Positions 1-6,053 of a DNA stretch of 8,128 bases are shown one piece after another. Each line of letters begins with the position of its first letter. The first letter of the stretch is position 1. The notes under the pieces are model-generated. The model was not told the origin of the DNA. It saw only the letters and a list, made by a program, of their open reading frames with translations, and made no database searches. This DNA comes from Kouleothrix aurantiaca (lineage in GTDB: Bacteria; Chloroflexota; Chloroflexia; Chloroflexales; Roseiflexaceae). Location: NCBI GenBank assembly GCA_001399705.1, contig LJCR01000078.1:1-8128 (forward strand), given 5' to 3'. The position numbers and the translations under genes were made by a program.

Positions 1-906
1 CCGATCGACACCGTTGAGCTGCGCGTGCGCGTAAATGCCATTGCCCGCATCAATCGCTACCGCCGCCTGCTCGACGAGCGCTCGCGCGCCGAGCGCGAGA
101 TACGCCAGATGAACGCCGACCTTGAGCAGCGCGTGGCCGAGCGCACGGCCGAGCTGAGCGAGGCAAACGTCCGGCTGCGCGAACTGAACGCGCTCAAAGA
201 TACGTTGATGACGATTACCTCGCACGACCTGCGCTCGCCTCTGGGCGGCATCCAGAATATGGCAGAAATGCTGCTAGATGAGCAAAGCTCGGCCGAGGAT
301 GTGCGTTACTTCGCCCAGCAGATTTACGAGACAGTCCAGCGGCTGATTGCTATGGTCAACAACATGCTCGATCTGTCGAAGCTGGAAGCGGGCAAAGTGC
401 GCCTCGACGAGATCGAGTTGCGGATCAGCGCGGCAGTCCAGCAGGCGCTTGGCGCACTTGGCCCCAGCGCGCAGGCTAAAGCCATCACCATCGCTACTGA
501 AGCAGCGCCCGACGAGCCGCTGGTGGTTGGCGATCCGCATAAGATCGGGCAGATCGCGACAAATCTTATTAGCAATGCGATCAAGTTCACCCCCAGCGGC
601 GGGCAGATCAGCGTTCGTATTGCGGCTGAATCCAGCGGGGTGTGCCTGCAGATTGCCGACACCGGGCTGGGAATCCCGGCTGATGCGCTGCCACGGCTTT
701 TTGATAAATTTCAGCAGATTCACCCGCGCGGCACGGCCGGCGAGCGTGGCACTGGGCTGGGCCTGGCGATCGTGCGGCAGCTGGTTGAGCTGCACGGTGG
801 CAGTATCGAAGTAGCAAGTGTGGTACAGCGCGGCACGACGTTCAGCGTGCACTTTCCGCTCTATCAGCAGGCGATGGAAGCGCGCATGTCGTCGCTTTCG
901 GTATAG
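1..906 (+). CDS. Receiver-domain/histidine kinase fusion, 3' part (5' end outside window)
   Basis: The reading frame is open from the first base, so this is the C-terminal 301 residues of a longer protein. Residues 1-22 (PIDTVELRVRVNAIARINRY) look like the last helix of a response-regulator receiver domain; the Pro is probably the one following the conserved receiver Lys. A coiled-coil linker with the LEQRVAERTAEL signature (41-68) follows. Next comes a HisKA domain with phospho-acceptor His75 in SHDLRSPL, then an HATPase_c domain with N box (NLISNAIKF, 188-196), G1 (DTGLGIP, 220-226), F box (LFDKF, 233-237) and G2 (GERGTGLGL, 248-256). All catalytic boxes are intact. There is no membrane segment in the visible part, so it is probably cytoplasmic. 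A GTG at 25 could be mistaken for the start, but the upstream codons match the receiver fold. It probably autophosphorylates on His75, with the receiver gating this or taking phosphoryl from another kinase. The order receiver then kinase is inferred from only about 22 receiver residues. Confidence 0.93.
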   Translation, partial: PIDTVELRVRVNAIARINRYRRLLDERSRAEREIRQMNADLEQRVAERTAELSEANVRLRELNALKDTLMTITSHDLRSPLGGIQNMAEMLLDEQSSAEDVRYFAQQIYETVQRLIAMVNNMLDLSKLEAGKVRLDEIELRISAAVQQALGALGPSAQAKAITIATEAAPDEPLVVGDPHKIGQIATNLISNAIKFTPSGGQISVRIAAESSGVCLQIADTGLGIPADALPRLFDKFQQIHPRGTAGERGTGLGLAIVRQLVELHGGSIEVASVVQRGTTFSVHFPLYQQAMEARMSSLSV

Positions 907-983
907 CCGTGCCACAGACATAGCCATCTCGGTGCTTGCGCAGGGCGCCGGCCTGCTGCCATTGTGCTTGAAAGAAGCAGCAC

Positions 984-1850
984 ATGCGATCGTCATTCCG
1001 CTTTGAGGCCCTGCGTGTTGCAAGCGCTCGTCCGGGCTTTATTGCGGCTTGTTTTCTGTTTGCCGATCGCTTGCTTGCGAAGCTGCAAGGCGCGGGCAGC
1101 ATCCGCATCGGCCATCGCGTCGCGCCGCTCTATGCTTTCTTGCAGGCGCAAGGCCAAATACGCAGCGAAGTTCCTGCTGCGGCGCGCCAGCTCAGCACCC
1201 GACTCGGAATGGGGAAGATCGATTGGATTCGGGCCGAGCTTGGCGCGCTTATTCCTGGCCTGGAAGACCGGCGATTTGATGGTATTGCAGCGGGCAGGTC
1301 TATGGCGCCCGAGCGAGCACAGCGCGTGGCCTTTTCGGAGCCACTGCTTCACGCCCAGCACGGCTTGCTGGCGCAGGCAGGTAATCCGCGCCAGATCCAG
1401 TCGCACGAAGATGCTGCGAGCCGCTCCAGCATCAGGCTGGCGGTGATTTCCGGCGCAGTGGAAGAAGTGCTGCTGCGGCGTACTGCTGTTCCGGATCGCC
1501 AGATAATTATTGGGCCCGATGCGCAAACTGGCCTGGCTGCAGCTGAGGCTGGCATTGCCGATGGGCTCGCGCTGTCGGCACCAGCCATTCGGTGGATGGC
1601 AGGCCACGCTCGACTTGGCCGCACGGCAGTGGCGCAGCCGTTTGCTCAAGTTGAGCTGGCATTGCTACGCGGGCCTGGCTGCGCCGGCTTTGCGCTTCGC
1701 CCCGCCGATCGCCAGTGGCGCGATGCCAGGAATATAGCCCAACAGGCGCTTGCACGCAGCCCCGATCAGCCTCGGCTGATGGGGGCATTTGGCTTTGGTG
1801 CAGCAGAACTACCCGGCCCCGCTACAACCGAAGAGGTGCTTGGGCAATGA
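984..1850 (+). CDS. Family 3 (EhuB-like) extracellular substrate-binding protein, likely kinase partner
   Basis: This 288-residue protein resembles family 3 solute-binding proteins (SBP_bac_3), closest in remembered pattern to ectoine/hydroxyectoine binding protein EhuB. The matching landmarks are AGSIRIG (37-43), LGALIPGLEDRRFDGIAAG (86-104), PERAQRVAFSEP (109-120), AGNPRQIQSHED (132-143), LAVISGAVE (152-160) and GAFGFGAAELPGPATTEE (267-284). Arg111 sits where the family binds a ligand carboxylate, and Asp193 lies in the second lobe. Length is normal for the family. ATG 984 is the first possible start because an in-frame TGA lies at 969-971; only a weak GAAAG (970-974) precedes it. The signal peptide is poor: a short region broken by Arg16-Pro17 leads to a possible lipobox, IAAC (Cys23). 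No permease or ATPase genes are near, and the stop overlaps the next kinase gene, so a sensory rather than transport role is inferred. The ligand is unknown because several usually conserved pocket positions differ. Confidence 0.83.
   Translation: MRSSFRFEALRVASARPGFIAACFLFADRLLAKLQGAGSIRIGHRVAPLYAFLQAQGQIRSEVPAAARQLSTRLGMGKIDWIRAELGALIPGLEDRRFDGIAAGRSMAPERAQRVAFSEPLLHAQHGLLAQAGNPRQIQSHEDAASRSSIRLAVISGAVEEVLLRRTAVPDRQIIIGPDAQTGLAAAEAGIADGLALSAPAIRWMAGHARLGRTAVAQPFAQVELALLRGPGCAGFALRPADRQWRDARNIAQQALARSPDQPRLMGAFGFGAAELPGPATTEEVLGQ
1831..1836 (+). promoter_or_regulatory. Ribosome binding site for the GAF kinase, inside the binding-protein gene
   Basis: AAGAGG lies ten bases before ATG 1847, within the last codons of the upstream gene. 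Together with the ATGA overlap (1847-1850) it supports 1847 as the kinase start and translational coupling of the two genes. The open frame reaches back to an ATG at 1715, but that would add 44 residues with no family character that are wholly antisense to nothing and overlap the binding-protein gene. Confidence 0.65.
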
Positions 1851-4800
1851 ATCATCTGAGCGACGTCATCGAAACTCGCAAGAGCGCTGGCCAGTCGTTT
1901 GCCTTGTGGCGCTGGATCTGGGCTGCGGTGGTACTCTCGATCACAGTTTGCCTGCTGATCTCGTGGTTATACTACCAGCAGCGCCGCGCGCTTGGGCAAT
2001 CGATTGCGCTGATCGAATCGCTGCGCCAAGCCCGCATCGATTTAACCGAAGGGTTTCTCTGGGCTACACTTGCCGACGACCAGACCATGCCGTTTGATCG
2101 GCAGCAGGGGCTTGCACTTTTAACACAATCCATTCAGTCCTTTGATTCCTCTGCCGCGCTTCTCGATCAGCACGACGCGTCGGTGGTGCGGTTTCGCCAG
2201 CAAGTCGAAGCCTTTCGGACTCAGCTTGCGGCGTGGCGCACCCCTGCCACATCTGCGACCCTGGCCAACGTGAATATTGCCTTCGACCAGCTGGAGCGGG
2301 CTGCGGAGCAGCTGGATGAGCAGCTTCGCGCGAGCTTGCGGCGGCAATCCGAACGGGCCGATCTGATCTTTCTCTGGGTTCTTGGTATTTCGGTGGTGCT
2401 GCTGCTGGCGATCTGCGCCACTGTGCTGCTGCTGGCGCGCGCCGCACGCCGCGCCGAGCGCGCAATGGTTCTTTCGGCTAAACGCCTGCGTGTGCTGGCC
2501 GATGCTTCGCGCGCGTTTGCCGAAGCCGGCGATGATGCCCAAGTCGTGCTTGAGCAGGTTGCGCGCACTGCCGCCGAGCAGCTCAATGCCATCTGTATTG
2601 TGCGCCTGCTTTCGGGCGATGGCCAATGGCTCGATACTGTGGCGCTGTATCATAGCGACGCGACAATGATGGAGATTGTGCGCGAGCATGTGACCAGCTT
2701 TCGCATTCATATCGACGATGCCGCGCCGCCAGCGATTGCACTGCGCAAAGGCAGCGCGCTTTTTGTGCCCGCGTTCGAGCCAGGCAAGCTCGAAACGGTG
2801 ACCCATGCCGAGATACAAGCGTTCTGGGCGCGCTTTCATGTCCATAGCTTGCTGAACGCGTTGCTGCGCGTGCACGGAAACGCCATTGGAACCCTGGCCT
2901 TGTTGCGCACGAGCTCGGAGCCGCTGCCTTTCGGCGAGGACGATCTGCGAATGGCGCAGGATTTGGCCGATCGCGCCGCACTGGCGATTTCCAACGCGCG
3001 CCTGCTTATGCAGCTGCAAGCCGAGCTGATCGAGCGCACGCGCGCCGAGGCGGCAGCCCGCGAGCGGGAGCAGAAGCTCAGCACTGTGCTGGATTTGCTG
3101 CCTGTTGGCGTCTCGATCCTGGATGATCAGCAGACTATGCTCTATACCAACCCAGCCTTGCGGTCGATGCTGGATCTTTCCACTGCCGAGCTGAGCGCAC
3201 ACGGGCACCAGAACCGCGCACGCCTCAATGGCGCGGGCGAAATGCCAATCGCCCATTATTTCCCTGACACACACGGCTTCACCGATCAGGGGCTGCTCCA
3301 AAACGCCGAAACAGGCATCGTTCAGGATGATCGCAGCATTGTGTGGGCCAATGTCAGCGTGGTTCCAGTCGAATTTCACGATTGGCGCACGGTCCTTGTG
3401 GCATCCGACATTACCCGGCTGAAACGCGTTGAGCACGAATTGCAGCGATCCAATACGCACCTGCAGTTTCTGGTTGATGCATCGCGCAATTTTGCCGAAA
3501 CCAACGCCGATGAATGGGCCACGCTTGAGCAGATTGCCCAGATGCTTGGCCAGCAACTCAGCGCTGCTTGTGTTGTGCGCTTGCTTTCCGACGACGAGCA
3601 GTGGTTCGATGTTGCCGCCATGTATGCCGCCAACCCCGAGGTGCAGGAATACTGGCGGCATCACATGCCGCGCCTGAGCGCTTTCGATAACGGCAGCGCC
3701 CCGCTTGCGCCGGTGGCTTCCAGCGGCCAGCAGTTGCTCGATCCGGCTGGCATGCGCAGCGTGTACCCTGAGCTGTGGCCAGCCTTGGAGCGCTTTCAAG
3801 CGCATTGCGCAATGATTGTTCCGCTGCGCGTTGGCGGCCGCATGATCGGCACGCTCTTGCTCGCCCGCCTGAGCGACTGTCTGCAGCCCTTCACCGACGA
3901 CGATCTGCGGCTGGCGCAAGATCTGGCTGGCCGCGCCGCGCTTGCAATCAGCAACGCGCGCCTGTATACGGCATTGCAGCATTCGCACGATGTTCTGGAA
4001 CAGCGCGTGCAAAAGCGCACCGCCGAGCTGCGCGCCGCACTCGATCGCATGGCCGCACTGTATGCGATTACCAACGATGCAATTGCATCAAACGATCTGG
4101 TTGCGGCGCTGCAGCGCGCGCTTGATCGGGTTGCGGCGACGATAAAAGCCAACCGGGTGATAATGCTGCTCTTCGATTGGAACACCCATAGCATTGAGCA
4201 ATTCCTGTATTCCGGCGTTGGCTACGAACATATCTGCCAAGATGTTACGTTTAAGGAACTGATGGATGGGCTGAGCGGCTGGGCGATTCGCGAGCGCAAG
4301 CCGGCCATTTCGCCAAAAGGCCACCCCGACCCGCGCGAAAGCGCGGTTTCGCTGCAGCGGCGCATTGAAACCGAATGCGGCTCGATTGTGGTTGTGCCGC
4401 TGATGGACCTGAATACCACCTTTGGTACGATCACCGCCATCAATCTGCCCGACGAGCCAGATTTTTCCGCCGCCGATATCGACCTGATGATTGCCGTTGC
4501 TGGCCAGCTTTCGCTTACCTATGCTCGCACGCGCCTGACTGCGCGCCTTCAGCAGGCCAACAGCCAGCTTGAGCAGGAAGTTGTCGAGCGCACCGAGCTG
4601 GCGCGCTTGCTCGAGCAGCAGGCGATCCACGCCACTGGCCTGCTGGTTGTATCGCAGGCGCTAGAAGAAGCGCACCTCGATGCGGCGGCGATTGTTAGTG
4701 CCGTGGCCCAATCGCTGGCCGAAGTGCTCGCCGAAACGTGCATCATCAATATTCTTGGCCCCGATGCGGAATGGATTGAAGCGACCTATATCTCGCATTC

Positions 4801-5908
4801 ATCCCCCGAAACCGCCTCGTTGTTCCGAAACAATGGATCGCTGGTTGCACGGCGCGTGCGGAATGGCTGGATTCGGCAGGTCGTGGGCACGGGCCGGCCG
4901 CTGCTTATTCACAACCCGCTGGCGGGAGAGGTTTGGAACGAGCTGGTGCCCGAGATGATCTTTACGCTGGCATCTGCAGCGTTTGTGAGCGTGCTGGTCG
5001 TGCCGCTGCCAATTCACACCCGCATTGTGGGTACGATCAGCCTGCTCCGCGCGGGCACAGGCGTTGCGCACTCGATTGATGAGCAAACCTTTTTGCAGGA
5101 CGTGGCCGAGCGGGCCGGGCTTGCGATCGAGAATGCGCGCTTGTTTGCCGCCGCCGAGCAGGCGCGCGCCGAGGCCGAGCGTGCCAACCGCGCTAAGAGC
5201 GAGTTTCTCACAACAATGTCCCACGAGCTTCGAACACCGCTGAATGCAATTCTTGGTTTTACTGGCACCATGCTGATGCAGCTCCCTGGCCCGCTGACTG
5301 CCGATCAGGAGGTTCAGCTGAAGACGGTGCAGCGCAATGGCAAGCATTTGCTGGCGCTGATCAACGACCTGCTTGACCTTGCGAAGATCGAGAGCGGCAA
5401 GCTGGAGCTGCACCTTGAAATGCTGGTGGTGCAGGATGTGGTTGCGCAGGTGTGGCAAAGCTTGCTACCGCTGGCCGAGCAGAAAGGCCTTTCCTGCGAG
5501 CTGGATATTGCCAGCGAGCCGATCCGCTTCCTGAGCGATGCGCGGGCGCTGGGCCAGATTCTCATCAACTTGCTCAGCAATGCAATTAAATTTACCGATC
5601 TGGGTGGCGTGCGGATGCAGGTTGAGCTGCAGCGCGGGGCGGGCGGCAACGAGGAAACGCTGATGATTCGGGTGGCCGATACTGGCATCGGTATTAAGTT
5701 TGAAGATCAGGCGCGCTTGTTTTCGGAGTTTGGGCGGATCAATTCGCCTGAGGTGCGCGCTCGCGAAGGCACTGGCCTGGGTTTGCACCTGGTTCAGCGG
5801 CTGGTTGGGCTGCTGAATGGGGCTGTTTCGCTTGAAAGTAGCTACGGCCAGGGCAGCGTTTTTACGCTGGTGTTTCAGCAGCCCGCATCGCTTCGCCGCC
5901 TCAGGTAG
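1847..5908 (+). CDS. Membrane-bound GAF-PAS-GAF-GAF-GAF sensor histidine kinase
   Basis: This is a 1353-residue sensor kinase. Visible in order are: TM1 (about 23-43); a helical extracytoplasmic region of about 130 residues (44-172) like a four-helix-bundle sensor; TM2 (173-198); GAF1 (about 214-390); PAS (411-526); GAF2 (539-710); GAF3 (736-893); GAF4 (928-1100); HisKA with His1126 in SHELRTPL; and HATPase_c with N box (NLLSNAIKF, 1241-1249), DTGIGI (1278-1283), LFSEF (1291-1295) and GTGLGL (1308-1313). Coiled-coil linkers of ERTAEL type join the sensory domains (391-410, 709-735, 894-925, 1100-1118). No HAMP domain is apparent after TM2, and there is no C-terminal receiver. All kinase boxes look functional. 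GAF1, GAF2 and GAF4 are one subtype; GAF3 is different and lacks the full NKFDE cyclic-nucleotide motif. Its start overlaps the stop of the binding-protein gene by four bases, so the two are probably made together. The periplasmic region may dock that protein, as TorS docks TorT; this is inference. Confidence 0.96.
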   Translation: MNHLSDVIETRKSAGQSFALWRWIWAAVVLSITVCLLISWLYYQQRRALGQSIALIESLRQARIDLTEGFLWATLADDQTMPFDRQQGLALLTQSIQSFDSSAALLDQHDASVVRFRQQVEAFRTQLAAWRTPATSATLANVNIAFDQLERAAEQLDEQLRASLRRQSERADLIFLWVLGISVVLLLAICATVLLLARAARRAERAMVLSAKRLRVLADASRAFAEAGDDAQVVLEQVARTAAEQLNAICIVRLLSGDGQWLDTVALYHSDATMMEIVREHVTSFRIHIDDAAPPAIALRKGSALFVPAFEPGKLETVTHAEIQAFWARFHVHSLLNALLRVHGNAIGTLALLRTSSEPLPFGEDDLRMAQDLADRAALAISNARLLMQLQAELIERTRAEAAAREREQKLSTVLDLLPVGVSILDDQQTMLYTNPALRSMLDLSTAELSAHGHQNRARLNGAGEMPIAHYFPDTHGFTDQGLLQNAETGIVQDDRSIVWANVSVVPVEFHDWRTVLVASDITRLKRVEHELQRSNTHLQFLVDASRNFAETNADEWATLEQIAQMLGQQLSAACVVRLLSDDEQWFDVAAMYAANPEVQEYWRHHMPRLSAFDNGSAPLAPVASSGQQLLDPAGMRSVYPELWPALERFQAHCAMIVPLRVGGRMIGTLLLARLSDCLQPFTDDDLRLAQDLAGRAALAISNARLYTALQHSHDVLEQRVQKRTAELRAALDRMAALYAITNDAIASNDLVAALQRALDRVAATIKANRVIMLLFDWNTHSIEQFLYSGVGYEHICQDVTFKELMDGLSGWAIRERKPAISPKGHPDPRESAVSLQRRIETECGSIVVVPLMDLNTTFGTITAINLPDEPDFSAADIDLMIAVAGQLSLTYARTRLTARLQQANSQLEQEVVERTELARLLEQQAIHATGLLVVSQALEEAHLDAAAIVSAVAQSLAEVLAETCIINILGPDAEWIEATYISHSSPETASLFRNNGSLVARRVRNGWIRQVVGTGRPLLIHNPLAGEVWNELVPEMIFTLASAAFVSVLVVPLPIHTRIVGTISLLRAGTGVAHSIDEQTFLQDVAERAGLAIENARLFAAAEQARAEAERANRAKSEFLTTMSHELRTPLNAILGFTGTMLMQLPGPLTADQEVQLKTVQRNGKHLLALINDLLDLAKIESGKLELHLEMLVVQDVVAQVWQSLLPLAEQKGLSCELDIASEPIRFLSDARALGQILINLLSNAIKFTDLGGVRMQVELQRGAGGNEETLMIRVADTGIGIKFEDQARLFSEFGRINSPEVRAREGTGLGLHLVQRLVGLLNGAVSLESSYGQGSVFTLVFQQPASLRRLR
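2486..3016 (+). repeat. Internal domain repeat, copy 1 (GAF1 of the large kinase)
   Basis: This encodes kinase residues 214-390. It pairs with 3461-3976: LRVLADASR aligns with LQFLVDASR, CIVRLLSGDGQW with CVVRLLSDDEQW, and DDLRMAQDLADRAALAISNARL with DDLRLAQDLAGRAALAISNARL. The 3' ends also match in DNA (cgatctgcg at 2941 and 3901, exactly 960 bases apart). This is best read as an ancient duplication inside the gene. Confidence 0.75.
3461..3976 (+). repeat. Internal domain repeat, copy 2 (GAF2 of the large kinase)
   Basis: This encodes kinase residues 539-710 and is the second copy of the GAF1 unit. The N-terminal halves are 325 residues apart and the C-terminal halves 320, so this copy has lost about five residues in the middle. 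The PAS domain lies between the two copies. Confidence 0.75.
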
Positions 5909-5927
5909 CCACGCGCAGAAAACCGTT

Positions 5928-5970
5928 CAACAGCCCCACAACGTACGTTGTGGGGCTGTTGCGCTTTCTT
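5928..5970 (+). terminator. Probable intrinsic terminator (perfect 34-base palindrome plus T-rich tail)
   Basis: The arms CAACAGCCCCACAACGT (5928-5944) and ACGTTGTGGGGCTGTTG (5945-5961) are exact reverse complements with no spacer. In RNA the central ACGT would form the loop of a stem of about 15 pairs. GCGCTTTCTT follows, a modest U-rich tail. It starts 19 bases after the kinase stop and lies before a promoter for the next gene, as expected for the end of the signalling operon. The weak tail and full symmetry leave room for a protein-binding palindrome instead. Confidence 0.8.
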
Positions 5971-5986
5971 CGCCCAGCAAAATCCA

Positions 5987-6015
5987 TTGCGGTTTCCCCG
6001 TGCCAGTGCGATAAT
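5987..6015 (+). promoter_or_regulatory. Candidate sigma-70 type promoter with extended -10 for the glycosyltransferase
   Basis: TTGCGG (5987-5992) is followed after exactly 17 bases by GATAAT (6010-6015), which matches TATAAT at five of six positions. TG at 6007-6008 gives an extended -10 (TGC then GATAAT). Transcription would begin near 6022, leaving about 30 bases of leader before ATG 6054. It sits just after the probable terminator of the preceding operon. Confidence 0.6.
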
Positions 6016-6040
6016 CGCCGCAAGCGGTATTCTTACCCCT

Positions 6041-6045
6041 GGAGG
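6041..6045 (+). promoter_or_regulatory. Ribosome binding site that favours the upstream start of the glycosyltransferase
   Basis: GGAGG lies eight bases before ATG 6054, a near-ideal arrangement. The alternative start ATG 6120, where family homology begins, has only AGG two bases upstream and more distant purines at 6103-6108. The site therefore supports a 444-residue product with an N-terminal extension. Confidence 0.7.
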
Positions 6046-6053
6046 CAGTTGCT

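Noticed and set aside
274..1023. A 249-codon open frame on the - strand over the first kinase and the following gap
   Set aside because: It is antisense to conserved HisKA and HATPase motifs and has no family character.
1715..1846. Upstream extension of the large kinase to an ATG at 1715
   Set aside because: It overlaps the C-terminal coding region of the binding protein, which matches its family there. ATG 1847 has a ribosome binding site and leads directly into a normal cytoplasmic N-terminus and TM1.
2120..4012. A 630-codon open frame on the - strand, opposite the large kinase gene
   Set aside because: It lies entirely antisense to well-supported GAF and PAS domains, shows no recognisable domain, and is Gln/His/Arg/Ala-rich, as expected for a reverse frame of a high-GC gene.
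4427..4480. An NKFDE-like cyclic-nucleotide motif in GAF3
   Set aside because: The Asn and Phe are present (NLPDEPDFSAAD), but the Lys and the final Asp-Glu pair are not, so cyclic-nucleotide binding is not supported.
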